A stretch of DNA of 64,000 bases from Hydractinia symbiolongicarpus (taxonomy: Eukaryota; Cnidaria; Hydrozoa; Anthoathecata; Hydractiniidae): the NCBI RefSeq assembly GCF_029227915.1, contig NC_079876.1, forward strand, positions 28,865,828-28,929,827. Direction: 5' to 3'. The translations under genes and the position numbers were made by a program. The notes beneath the pieces were generated by a model. It was not told the origin of the DNA. It did not search any database and was given only the letters and a program-made list of their open reading frames with translations. Of this stretch, positions 45,087 to 58,300 are shown piece by piece (position 1 is the first letter of the stretch; every line of letters begins with the position of its first letter).

Positions 45087-46056
45087 AATGTACCAATATA
45101 ACATAGAGTTTAGCTAGAGTGACGAACTGCTTTATTAAGTAATAATTTTAAAGCTTTTCAGGTGTTATACACAGTTTACCGTTTAAACGAATATAGTAGT
45201 AAGCTAGCTAAAAGCTAACTAAAAATAAACCACAGTAGCCTTTAAATAAGTTTAGCTAGCAAACTCAAGTAAAGAAATAAAATAGAATAGCTGGGTGGTA
45301 TAAAAACTATGATTTGTTATAGGTATACTGTTTAAAATAAATTAAACAGGATTTAAAGCAGCAACACAGCAGCCAGCGTCATCCCTCCTGCCTCAGAATC
45401 AAAACTTCGACCACAAATCGCAGCATGTAAACAACGTTGTTTAGATAAATGTGCTTTAGATCCTGGCTGTTAAACTCTGCATCAAGTAGATCTATGTCGC
45501 ATACTTTTGTTTCTTGCAATATCTATTTTGTTGCAAAATCTAAATATCATAGTCGAATGCCACCAACAAACATGGCGCAGATGTGTGCAATATGCAAGTG
45601 AAACAATTAGGGCAAAGTAAGATTGCCATATACACCCACTATAGTTATAGCTACTGCATTACTCTAATTCTCTGATGATAGTGATTTATGTTTTATATCG
45701 TTAACCTTGCTTATTTTAGGTGGTATATCCTGTCAATTATTTTCAAAAGGAATCACAATGTTTAGGACATTTAAATTTTTTTTCGTGCCTTGTTTACCGG
45801 GATATTGCCGTTAGGGGTCCCCCCTCCTTAAGGAATCTCTTAAAGAAAGAATTTACACAAAACTACTAATTCTCTCACATCACTAAAATGTACAAGTATT
45901 TTTATGTAAAAGTATTATATTATAACTTTTATGGTAAATATAAATATATTTTTCTTTAAATAAAGCTTGATAATGTCAAGATAGCTAAAATCATGATTTT
46001 AGTCGCCAAATAACATTGTTTTACACCAGTAGTGGCATTAAACTATTACAACTTAC
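45087..46056. other. Intergenic / putative 5' UTR intron
   Basis: AT-rich, no open frame of interest. It would be part of the first intron if the 5' exon proposed at 46057-46150 belongs to the coiled-coil gene. Confidence 0.35.
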
Positions 46057-46150
46057 CATCACAGCTTTTGTTTTGTCACCTCAATACACCTTTCTGATAA
46101 TTCGGGAAAACTAACACTCCATTGCAGCTTATTTTGCGATCGGAGGAGGT
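46057..46150 (-). other. Candidate non-coding first exon of the coiled-coil gene
   Basis: On the minus strand a strong donor (GATG|GTAAGT) ends a segment that is open only briefly. The coiled-coil gene's start codon at 43300 is preceded 12 bases upstream by an acceptor (TTAATTTCTAG), so an upstream exon is needed. This one is the right strand and has the best donor I saw. The 5' limit is a guess. Confidence 0.3.
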
Positions 46151-46487
46151 AAACGTCACACTTTTATAGGAGTTTATTAAGGAGAAAACATGTTCTTTTG
46201 TGGTAACTTTTCTTGCCGCGTTTTGTTTTTAATGAAAAGTACGAATAAGTTGTAGCGTATTATTATTACTGTTTCCTAAAAATTTGAATAAAATTCATAC
46301 GACAGAAGTTAAAAAACTGGAAAAAACACGCTTTTGTCTCTAACAAACACTCATATAAACAAGTTTTTTACCTCCTTTTTTCTGATATTATAAAAGATGG
46401 AGAGCTGTAGTAACGCATGTACAATTGAATTATCGTAAAGGTGTATTATCACCGGCCTTTATCTTGAAGAAGACGTCATGTCTATAT

Positions 46488-47239
46488 TGTTCTGCTCTGA
46501 TTGCAAAAACGGCTTGTTTATAAACAAGACGGTCGGATTATGAATGCATGACCCAATTATGTTTTTTTTAGCCCTGATGATGTTGTGGTGTCCAGATTAT
46601 GAACGCTACTATAATTGCTGGCCAGGGCTGGTCAGGCAGGCTGTGATTGGCATTTTCTTCGAACTTTTGTGAATGAAGCATTGACTAGGCATGGTGAAAG
46701 ACAAAAAAATTGACATGATTTTTCTCTGTAGGATAAAAATCCATTGAAAACTAGGCATAGCAAAAAAAGTCTCAATGTAATTCTTCGTAAAAACTCCTCT
46801 TGTGAGTACTCTTCAATGTAATATATTTTAAAATAACTAAATTTCACGGCTGGGTGGACTCACTTTTCCTTTTCCTGGGAATTGAATTTTGAGGATGACT
46901 TAAGTCAGTTGTTTGCAGGAATTAATTTTGGTGAAAAGTTGCTAAATTTGCGAATCCCAAAATTTTTTTGGGATTGTTTCCATGAAATGTTTCCATGAAA
47001 TGTCCTTTCATTTGAGAACAATAACAATTTTGCTACTAAGGGGCTATTTTCTTGTCAGAATTGATGGTGAATGATATAAAAGCCAGTCATCCCCGATTAT
47101 ATTTGTTTTAAAAGTAAGGGATACTGTAAAATTGTCGTACATAAGGTGGCAAATTATGATTATGTATTTTCTGCCCTGTTTTTAAACGGGGTAAGCTGCC
47201 GTACATGATCCGGTCATCATTCTTAATCTGCACAGAACA
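46488..47239. mobile_element. TIR DNA element, copy 2 (752 bp, uninterrupted)
   Basis: Left end TGTTCTGCTCTGATTGCAAA; right end, read inward, TGTTCTGTGCAGATTAAGAA. Flanks ATAT and ATAC fit a 4-bp target duplication with one change. Aligned in reverse to the element at 3328-7536, it carries the uninterrupted sequence where that copy holds the retrotransposon (ATAATCGGGG...GGCTTTTATATCATTC on the minus strand). Confidence 0.75.
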
Positions 47240-47840
47240 ATACCATGTGAGAAATTACAACTTAGAATCCTTTTATGTTCAGGTGACTGAAAGCATTAAA
47301 CAAATTAATGGCGAAATGGCAGGAACATATAAGCTAAAATCATCTTCTGTCATCACGACTCGTTAAAAAATACAATAAACTGTATTTTTAAACGTGTCCT
47401 GTTTTTAAAAAAATTTAATGTTAGAAAGCAAAGTAATTTCTTTACGTTCACCTTTCTGCTTTGTTTAAATAAAATCAACCACATGTTTAAATAGGGTTTG
47501 CGGGCATGCATTTCAAAGTCTAACCAGGGGGATGTATCACCAAGGTTAGTACTTTCACCTTGAAAACAAAAATCTGTGTTGTTTTATTACAAGCTCGTGA
47601 GCCTGTATTAAAACGCAAATGTGTCCTGCAAGAATGGAAATTTTGCCTCTCTGAGCACCGACACGGGAGTAGTCGTGTGTTCGAATCTCATCTTGGTCAC
47701 TATTTTTTCTTTTTTTCTCTTTTTACTATCTCGCCTGCGAGGATATGTTTCCAACTCATAACTAACTAACCAAATAGTTAATCGCAACGTAACAGATTTA
47801 AACTTCGTACCTAAACTCTCTAAGTACTTGGAATTCATCT

Positions 47841-48225
47841 AAATGACATTTCAGGCCAAAATTGGTATTTTGTTTTCGACAAAATTTGGCACAGTTAACA
47901 AAAAAATTACGCTGAACATAATAGTGACATCATAATTTTTGTCACCTAAATGTCATTTAAGGCCAAAATTTCTCTGAAAATTAAAACTACTTTATTTTTG
48001 ACAAACTAAAATAAAAGTATGCCGAACATGATGGTGACATCAAAATTCCACTTAATGTCATTTTAGGCCAAAATTAGTTCGAAAATTAAAACGGATTTAT
48101 TTTCGACAGAATTTAGCACAGTTAACAAAAAAAGTATGCTGAACATGATGGTGACATCAAAATTTTGATTTTTTGTCACCTAAATGTCATTTTAGGCCAA
48201 AATTGGTTCAAAAATTAAAATTATA
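47841..48225. repeat. ~105-130-bp tandem repeat, 3-4 units
   Basis: Each unit has AATGTCATTTTAGGCCAAAA, TTCGACA.AATTT.GCACAG, TTAACAAAAAAAGTATGCTG and GAACATGATGGTGACATCA. Units begin near 47843, 47949, 48052 and 48186. Confidence 0.8.
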
Positions 48226-48696
48226 TACCTTAAGTGTTGAAAAGCATTATTTAACTAACTGGTAAAGTAAAGGTGTTTCTACCAAAGTTTTCCAAAGTGA
48301 ATTTAGGCAGAGTTAAGGTCTCCCCAAATGCCTGGAAAGTAGTCTGCAAAAAATAAAATTTTCACAGAAATACGGAAGAGAAAAACAAAGACACTTCACC
48401 ATATACAACTAATGACAAGAGTAAAATTCTTTTCGCTACGCTAATGATACGCCAACATAGTGAAATATGATTTCGGAAACACCCCCAAAAAACGTAAATT
48501 TTCCAATTCCCTGCATGTTAATTGTCTCCGCGCCATAATTGTACAGGATTCTTTTTATCGAAGTTTGCTGTTTGTGACAGTTCTGGTAATATATTTTTTA
48601 ACTAAAGCTATTTCCTTTTTCGAACAATTAAGATTATATATTATTTTTCTTTATTTTACTTTTTTTCACTGAGTGACTTTCTTATACACTGTTCTT

Positions 48697-48762
48697 TTTT
48701 GTTCTTTTTTTTTCTTTTTTCTTTTTTTTCTTTTTTTTTTTTTTTTTTTTGGGGGGGGGGGG
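48697..48762. repeat. T-rich tract ending in a G run
   Basis: A polypyrimidine stretch (mostly T with rare C) followed immediately by about twelve G. Such tracts can form unusual structures and are prone to sequencing error. Confidence 0.8.
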
Positions 48763-48877
48763 TTACTGAATTACTGAATTTCAAAAATTTTAGTTGCAGC
48801 TTGTGGTCTTTCTTCCAACAAAAATTAAAATTTCGAGGAATTTTTTGTTCAAGAAGATCTCACATATTTGTTATGCA

Positions 48878-51441
48878 TCTTATATATTAATTTCCTTGCG
48901 TGAGTAAAACTGTGAGTCCACGACACGGAAATCACGGGTCACTTTCTTATGACGTGGCCGTACGCTAAAATTTAACTAAAAAAATTAGGGATGTACTGCA
49001 TAGAAATCGCACATAAGGTGTAAATATATAACCCGCTGCTAATAACGATATAAATATATATACCCTTATGCCAAAAAACTCTATGTTAGCATATATATAT
49101 AGGTATCGCTACATATGAAACGGTATTAGATATTCACTAAGCATACGGACTGTTAAATGAAGTTCCTAGCATAAAACGGAAATTGTGTTTACGAAAAAGA
49201 TGGCTGTTCTTTTTGAGTATTCTCTACTCTTTCATTCAAAATAAATCTTTAAAAAAACATTTGAAGAAGAGCATGGTTTTATAAATTAATCATAACAAGG
49301 TTCTGTAAGGTTTTTTCATGTTTTATTTTCAGTTTTGATTATATTATTGTTGCCAGACATGTTTTATAGCTAGCATCATAAAAAGCCAACCACCACCAAC
49401 AACTAGCTAGCTAGCTAGGAATATATATATATATATATGTAGCCATGTTCTTTATACCTAGCTAAGTCTCCAGTTTATATTTAAGTGACTAGCTATTAGC
49501 TGCTGTAGCTAGCTAATGCTAGCTTTAAACTAAAGATTCCCAGTATATATATATATTCCCACAAAACACATCAAACGTTATTAACCCTGAAAATTTTAAA
49601 CATTTTCCTGGGTTTTTTTTGGTTTGCGAAGTTCTTTTCCTCCAAATATTCTGAAAATAAAGTTCAGAAATTACTTATTTTTAAAATGTAAATTTAATTT
49701 GTTTCAAATTGTGGGCAAAAACCTTAATCAGCATTCTAAAAGAACTGACTTTTCCTAATTTAGAATAAACACAACCATTTTCTTACAATTAGTGTAAACT
49801 TTTGTGCGTATGGCTTATATTTAATACACCAAAAGAGCTACTTTGTTGATTTCAATTTTATACTCTTTGTAAGCTATTTTTTTCTTCTTTTTGACATTTC
49901 TGTTTTACCACTCAATTTTTACATTTTATAAGTTATTTGGAACAGAATGGTATGAAATAGACCAAAATACCTGATCTTAGTTGTTTTTAATTTACAGGCT
50001 GTGTCTGTGAAACTTTAAGGGGAACATTTGGTGGAAGACAATGGCATGACATATACTGATAGAACTGATTTTTGTTGTGTTAGATGTTATATCTGAACCT
50101 TTTTGACATTTTATGTTAATTTTGCGAGGAAGGACCATATATATATACACAGAAGAAGAATTCAATTTTACACCTTGCAAGCTTTGTTTTTCTATATTTT
50201 GTATAAATTCTTACTGGGGAGGACTCCGTGCAATATATCGAAATGACTGATCCTTCTCGATTTAAATTTGATGTGTTCTAAATCGTATATAGTTTTGGAA
50301 ATTTTGTGTAAGATTTAATGGGTAAGGGCTAGATGCAATATGTCAAAAAAACTTTTTTTGTTGAATCAGAAGCACTCCCTACAACCATTCTTTTTTTTAC
50401 AGTTTGTGAAGCTTTTGTGAGGAAAGAGTGTATGCAATATTATCGAAATAACTGATTTTTGTTGCAAACTGTTTTTCTTTGGCATTTTGGATTAAAATAT
50501 TGTTTTAGAGGGCATATGCAGTAGATATATGTACTGAAATAGTTAAATTTTGCAAACTTTGATTTTGTCGTTACCTCTCATTTTTTACATTTTGATTAAA
50601 CTTTTGTGGGAGACCGTCGGTATGTGAAGGACCAAAATAAGAGATTTTAGTATTTAGAATTTGTATTTTGTGTTGCAAAATTGGTGCAAAAATTGACATA
50701 AAATGAACTTATATACAGATTGATTGCTGTTGTTTAACATGACTCATTATGACTTATATATATATTTTATGAAAATTTGTGACAGAATACTATGTGAGAT
50801 TTGAAATTTTGTTTACTTTATTGATGGTAAAACAGCATGCAAATTGCTAAAAGGACTTTATTAATTTTAGGTTTAAACACCGTTATTTTGTTGGCATTTT
50901 GTCTAAAGTTTGGTGAGGAGGGACTGTATGCAATATATCAAATAATGTTTTATTGCATTATAATTTGTCCTTGCAAATCCCTTTTTTTACACCTTAGATA
51001 AAAAATTCTGTCAGAGGCACAATTTATTGTTTATTTTCCACATTGTGTGTCAACCTTTGGCAGGGTTTGCAATAAACTAACTGATTTTAACATATACAAT
51101 GAGAGAGATTTGTGTTTGACATTGATCAGCTTTTTTGTATATATGTGGCGTTTTAAGTGATTTAAATTTTATGGGTGAGATGTATGTTGAAATGCTTTTG
51201 GAAACTTCTTTCCGAATAATTTTCGCATTTGTCAGATGGTCAGAGCAAGTAATTTTAGTAGATTTAGATTTTAAATGTCACATAAATACTGCAGTTGTTG
51301 AAAACCTTTAATTTTTTTGGTCATTTATATAATAATGCAGATGTAAGATGCGCACTGCTGTATTGTTTGTTTTTTGATGGACATATATCTGCTACATAAA
51401 TTAAATGGAATACAGTGGATTCTTCCACGGGAAACAGCTAG
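48878..51441 (+). mobile_element. Non-autonomous Helitron, copy 1 (2564 bp)
   Basis: Begins TCTTATATATTAATTTCC after an A. It ends with the hairpin GTGGATTCTTCCAC, GGGAAACAG, CTAG, then T. These are the canonical Helitron signals (5' TC, 3' hairpin plus CTRR, insertion between A and T, no target duplication). Copy 2 at 59222-61785 matches over the whole length with no net indel, and both stop exactly at these termini. No Rep/helicase frame, so a replicase must be supplied by another element. The interior has degenerate repeats (see findings). The 3' end resembles the mini-Helitrons. Confidence 0.92.
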
Positions 51442-52343
51442 TAGTGCATTATACAGTTCTGTTGATGTATTACTCCTTATGGCTATTATTTTCAATCTTT
51501 GTCAGTGGAAATTATAAGCACTTAAGGTGGCATTAACCCTTTTTTAGCCGTTCAAGCAGATGGATTTTTTAGTCAGTGTATTATCAACATGAACTTTCTT
51601 TATTGTTTCCTTAAAATATTGGCCTTCAGGCACATAGAAACAGTTTTGTTTATGTTTTTAATTTTCTGAGTCAGCAGATAAACTCATTTATGAAGAGGAA
51701 AATAGGTTTTAAAGCTGTATGATTTATAAAAGCTGTGTGAAAGTTTTAAAGAGAAAAGAAAATGCTATCAGAAGTTGCTCTAACATCTTGGGGTGAGTCT
51801 GGAGGTCAGAGTTTAATAATTACGTCATTTCTTCTTGTATAATTTTGCAAGCACGTAGACTAAAGCTAAATTCAGCAGAAAAATTAATTATTCATAAATT
51901 TAATTTAAAGAGGAATTGTTAAGGCTGAATATTTTTGGTGAAAGATAATAGTAATAGCTATAATGTCGATAAAAGCTATAAAAGCGTGAGGTGTGTTATA
52001 AAAAAAGTGTGTTATAATAGAAAAAATAGGGATGAAAATATCCTTTCGTAAATAATAATGTATAAAAAAAATTACGGTTAAAAGGGTTACGACTACCTTA
52101 AACACATTTTCAAAAAATTTAAATTTTAGTGGAATTTTCTTTAAGTTACAGACGAGATAGGTGATATCTCCTTAACACAGAAATGTTTTCAATGGCCCCA
52201 TAAAGCTGCAAAAATCTCTGATATTTTGCCAAACTAGTTGCACCTTAATTGGGGGCATGTTACCTAATTAGGCATTTACTCTGAGTGTATAATATGCATT
52301 ATCTATATAATTAACCGTGCATTTTTTATTTTTTTATAGAGGT
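51442..52343. other. Upstream region of the zinc-finger/coiled-coil gene
   Basis: No repeat or frame of note. An acceptor-like TTTTTTTATAG sits just before the start codon at 52344, so the true first exon may be non-coding and lie in this interval or further left. Confidence 0.4.
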
Positions 52344-55300
52344 ATGGATATGATAGATGATGGTCATTACTGTGATCAATGTGATTTAGGCTTTTCAAGT
52401 GATGCTGCATATGAAAACCACAAGTCCAATTTTTGCCCTGACAAAATTACATTCCATCAATCACAAAATATATCATCTGGCAGAAAACTGGCAAGCAAGG
52501 TTTGGACTACAACTACAGTACAATCCAGATGTAAGCGTACACGTATGCTTAAGTTGCAAAAATAATTGCTTTCATTCCAAAGCACAATAGGATAGTGAGT
52601 ACCTATCTAGCCACGCGAATTATGTTAAAAACAAAAGCATAGCAAGAAACATTGTTTAAAAACAGTACTCTGCACAACAAAAAAGTGACGCTATTTTAAT
52701 CGTCAATATAAATATTCTAAAAACACAAATAAAATGTGAAAACGCAAGATATGTATATATAAAATACAATAATAAAAAAATAATATAAAAAAAAATTTTT
52801 TGAAAGAAAATAAGACTTGAATTAATATTTACATTGTTTAAATTTAAATTTTAAATTATAATTATTTTTATCTCTTTAGCTTTATTAATGCCACTCAACC
52901 AACAATGCTTCTCACTAGTCTATATTTAGTTTCTGCACAAATCTTTTATGTAAGAAAACTATCCAACAATGGCTCTTTGTGTAACATTGGTAAGAGTTGA
53001 TACAATTTTAAATACTTAAAACACCATCTAACAAAGCTGTTCTATCGGCTTTCTTCATTCTTAAATTTTTAAAATGCAACCTAATGAAGCCTTTCTAGCG
53101 CCGTTTTTCGTTCTTAATTTTTTTAAACAAGATTTAGAAAAAAAGCATTTCTATTGCCGTGGAACCAACATGCTTCTCGCTAGTCTATTTAGTTTCACCC
53201 AAACCTTTTATTTAATAAAACTATCAACTAACATTGGTTAGTTGATAACATTTACAATAATGCTATTGGGAATAGTTATGTTAACACAATTTAACAATAG
53301 TTACGTACAATAAGTGACAATAAGTGATAATAAGTGACTTTTTCTTCCAGGACCTTTTGTTTATTACGCGTGAGTTAATGACTTACAAGACTCTCAAGAT
53401 AATTAATGAGAACAAAAGATAAACAACTACCGCCTCCGAGAAAAAGGTGTAAAATTTGAACCTACGCATATGCTTACATTTTGACTGTACTGTATAGTTA
53501 GTTAGCATAACTTTAATTTTATTATTTTTTCTAGGTATTTTTTAAGCCAGGTAATATTTGGAGCATTAGGAAAATACACTTTTAACAGATTTGTGAAATT
53601 CATACTTTTGATAACCTCAAGCAAACAGGTATTTTTTGTGAACTTGACTGTGTTAAAGATATATAACATAAACTTAAGTGTGTAGCTGAACAAAACAATT
53701 CTCTATCCTTATTGCGTGAAGTTATAACAAAACTCTAATTTATTTTCAGGAAAGTAAAGGCCAGTATCTTCCTGAATATCAAGTGCACTTGCCATAAAGA
53801 TTCCCTCAAAATAAGTGTTCCTTTTAATGCTTAGGAATTTTAATAAGCACCCCCTTGTATAAGCACTCTTCCTCACTCCACTGTATAGGCACTCTTCTTT
53901 GAATGAGCCCCATCTTAAATTTAAATTTGGAGTAATAATTACCAGCCTAGTGGACACATAACATTTATATAGTGTTTGCTTATAGTTTTTCTCAGGCTGC
54001 AATGTTCGAAACCAACTAATGGACATTTCCTTAACATTTGTTTTGTTACTAAAATTTAACGTTGTAATGTTTTAAAATGTCAGTCAAAACAACGTTCAAT
54101 TAATGTTATTAATGATACATTGTATAAATGGTTCAGAACAGAACTTTTAAATATGTTTTAAATATTATTATAAAGACGTTGCATATACTATTTGCGACGA
54201 AATGTTAAAAAAAAAATCTTATAATGTTTTTAAGTGTTGCTTCAAGAAACATTTTTTAAATGTTATTATTACGATGTCATGCCAACTGTTTAGGACGGAA
54301 CCTTTAAAAAACATTCTTTAAACAATTTTTCTAAGTGTTGCTCAAAAAGACATAGCATAAACAGTTCAGGAAAGTTAATATTTAGACAACGTTGTATATA
54401 AACAGATAATGATTGAATGTAACTTTAAAAAGTGGAAAATATAAAATTCAACCCAGGATTTTTTTTCCTTTTTATTCGTGATTGGACATTGTAAAAGTTC
54501 AAGTGACTTATATTAATTATTAAGATTAAAAACATTACTTTTTTAAATGAAAGTTTAACAGAAACGGCTTTTATCTTTATTTCATGTATGCGTTCATTTT
54601 GTTTCTCAGTTATTTCAACAATACTTTGATATTTGCACAATGAAATCACTCACTCTCATTCATTTACTATCCTTTAACATCATACGTCAGACGTATGATG
54701 TTAACTTGATGACTTGCAGTCTTTCAAATATTTTGAGATTTCACCCGATCTTGAGTATCTTTCCACATGTCCAAACCATCACAGGTTGATAACTTTCAGA
54801 ATTTTGTCAATAGATCTTAATTGGAGTAACTGCAGGACCTCTGTGGTACTAATTTGTGTGTTTGGCTTTACATGACACATCCACAAGAGCCTAGTTCTTT
54901 TGAAGAGACCAACATTCTGAACCATAGACCATGGTGCTACGCACACAGCTGTTGTACAATTTTCCTTAGGTGGGGGAGGGACACACCCTGCTTGTCAATA
55001 AAGGCAAGAGTTCCCTGATTTTTTCCAAGGCACAATAAGTTATGATAGTTGTTGCCAGCTCACAACCACCACCTGCGCAAACACCATCTTCTAAGTGAAC
55101 AAATTTGTCCACTACTTTAAGGTTCTCTTCTTCCAATATCACTTCAGTACATGGTCCAACATCTACATTTTGTGCAAATCCAAGACATTTTCAACATTTA
55201 AAGTAGGGATCATTAATCAGTCTACCCTTGATATCCGAGTAATTCTTGTTATATAATCCAAGATTTGCAAGTTTGGAGTTCACTTCTACTCCCTTCATGC

Positions 55301-58300
55301 ACACGCCACATGGGTACTTTCCAGAGTTTCTCAGGGTATTCAAGTTGTTTCCAGAAATCATTATTTTAGTTTTTCCAATGGTCAGTTTTAAACCTTTACC
55401 TTTCAGCTCATTTTTCCGACATCTGAGTTTTTCTAACAAATCATCCAGCGATTCTGAAATTATTACTAGATCAGCTGTGTAAAGCATTTCTCAAGGACAG
55501 CCAACACAACACCCCCTAGCTATTGCCTCTAGGACAATGATGAATAAAAGAGCTCTTAGTACAGACCCCTCACGCACACCAACATTCACATAAAACTCCT
55601 CACTATAGGAGTCATTTACTCGAATGCAACTTTTTGCTCCATTGTACATATCTTCAGTGATTTTAACTATTCATTCTGGGGCTCCAGCCCTTCTCATTGC
55701 TTATCTCATTCTGGAAGTAGTAAAACATGCAAGACCAGAAACAAAATCAACATGAGGTAAATTTTGGAACTATGCAAATTCAACATTTAAAAGACGCTCT
55801 TAATGTCCTTTCCAAGCATTCTTTTTGTCTCTTAATCAAATGCTATAGCTCCACCATAATCAAGAATTCAATTCTCACCAGTTACTTCCTGATTCTCTTG
55901 TCACAATTGTTTAGCTATATAATAAATGCTGTCTGTACCTGACGAAACTCCACCAAACTCCTTTACCTATTTCATAACCTTCTCTTTTTACATTGTTGTT
56001 CCACCACTAAGTTTGTTTCCTCCATAGTGCCTATTGAACAAAAAAATCTTGTATTTTTGCCATTAGAAAAACTTTCTTGTGCCCACTGAGAGGTCTTCAA
56101 AAATTGCATACGCACACAAAGTTTAAGTGTACCTAGTATGCAATAAACTTTGTTCGAACTATGCATGATGTATTTATATTAATAACATACTGCTTTTAAA
56201 ATAGAAGTGAATCCCGTAATCATTTATTCAACCTTCTTTCCTTGTCCTGATAAACCAAACATAAACTTTTGTTAAAACATGCATACTCTGCACTTATACG
56301 TTATTTAAATTTGTTTTTAAAAAAAATTTTTAAAGGTTACCTCCCATCTTAAAAAATATCGTAGGTAATGTTAAAATAATGACAGAATTCAATAATTAGT
56401 GTGCATAATTCTTTACTATAACTAGAAATATTTTTCTTACCATTTTTACACAAAAAAACAAACATCATTATTCTTGTCAAGTCTCACACTTTCTCACACT
56501 TACTATTACTATTATTTACCTCTTCAGTTTCTATAGGAACTTTTATTAATGAGGGTCCTGCGAAAGGGGTCCTAGTGCGTTTAAAGCTGTCATTTAAGCT
56601 ACGAAAGGCGTGCAAGCAGAACAACCGCTTAACTAGACAACCGCCTAAGATATCTATTCTACTCTCATTCTGAACGTTAAGTAGAAAGGATCGATTCACA
56701 CTTTTATAATCTATGGCTTAACTAGGTCAAGTTTGAAAACACAAAAACACCCAGATGTTGCAAAGTTCTTATTTTTCAACTCTAAATTTAACTCTTATTA
56801 TCTTAAATACACTTGTCGCTGTTAGCGTTCCCCTTCAACCGCTCCCAACTAAGACGTGCAAGCACAACAGCCGTTCAGCTAGACAACCCCATTAGATATC
56901 AATCGTATTCTCATGCTGAACGTTAAGCAGAAAGGATCGATTTACACTTTTAAGTCTCTCGCATGACTTGCCCAGGGTTTTGAACCCAAGACCTTTTGCA
57001 CTGGAGGTGAACGCTCTACCACAAGGCCACCCGTCTCTGCACCTTCTCTTTTGTTGTCTAATTTACTATGAGTTACAGTAATTGAGCTGACCAATAGATC
57101 TCTCTAAAGTAATTTTATTATTATTTTATATATTTCAGTATCTTTTTAGTGGTATTATGTTATCTCACATTTATTTGAAATATCTTCTTAGGGTTTATCA
57201 AAAGTCAGTTCACATGGGTTCTCAAACAAGTTACAAGGATATTCTTTGACTTCCAAGTATGAAACAAATATTGAGGGATTACAAAGACAGGCAAATACAT
57301 TAGAAAAAGAAAAAGAAGGTTAGTTTCAAACGATTTCAAATTTAGGCCCAAACTTGAACGCCCAAATTTTGCAAATTCCATACTGTCTTTTACTATTACA
57401 CAAATGATGAATGTCAAAATTTAACATCCCAGGGGTTGATGTTATTTTCCTTGTATATATATATATACAGGAATTTAAAGCGGTTTAAATCTTCTATGAA
57501 ACCGATTAGAATAATGTGTTAGAACTGCTCAAGGCATTATTAAAAGACATTTTAAAAAATGTTGCACAGGAAAACGTCTATTGAAAGGAAACCAAACCCC
57601 AATCAAACAGAAGTGGATTTTTTTGTTACTTTGATGAAATATTTTTTATAGGAACCTTGTGTACTTTCTGCTGTTTTTAAAACCTATTGTTGTCAATACT
57701 CCAGATAGGATTTTTGGTATAAAAAGCACAGTTTTTTGTACAAATTATTATGCATCCTCTTTATTTGAGGGATTTTTATCAGAACAAGAACAAACCAATT
57801 AAATATGAGTCCTGCTTTACAATGTGTGTGAAAGGAAATGCATTCATTTTAGAAGAAAGTAAAATATATTTTATTATGTCAAGGCAGGATTTTCCACCAC
57901 AACACATTTTATTTGGATGTTTTTTCTTATAGCGTTATTTTTAGGTATTTAAAAGTTGTTATTTTTTTAGCTCAAATTGTATTTCTTAAGTTCAAAACAA
58001 CAACTTATTTTTATTTTTACTGAGAGCTGCACTTTTTTAAACTAGCTGAAAGATAAGATCTCCTCTCCAACTGACAGGTTTGGAGGTTAACTTTCCATCA
58101 AATGCACGCTTCTCTTGAATCTGCATCTATCCACAGTTCGTGTTTTGGTTGGAATACTTTAAAAATTTTTAACAAAATTCTCAGTAAAGCTATTAACAAA
58201 ATCCCATAAATTGAAGTTTTTATTCAAAACAAATATATTAGTGAACGTTTACATGGCCCTGGTTTCCAAGAATGATTTTATTTAACTTTAGAGAGAAGAT

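Larger units (their letters stand above)
47240..48877. other. Intergenic repeats and AT-rich sequence
   Basis: Contains the tandem repeat at 47841-48225 and the T/G tract at 48697-48762. A tRNA-like B box near 47680 lacks a credible A box. No gene identified. Confidence 0.45.

Noticed and set aside
47640-47715. Possible tRNA gene or SINE head (GTGTTCGAATCTC)
   Set aside because: A B-box-like sequence is present, but there is no matching A box or foldable acceptor stem.
49992-50180. 62-codon frame repeated at 60336-60524
   Set aside because: Identical only because it lies in the two Helitron copies; no domain or start context suggests a protein.
56960-57043. Functional tRNA gene
   Set aside because: A and B boxes are present, but the acceptor stem does not pair and the sequence runs into a SINE body found again nearby.
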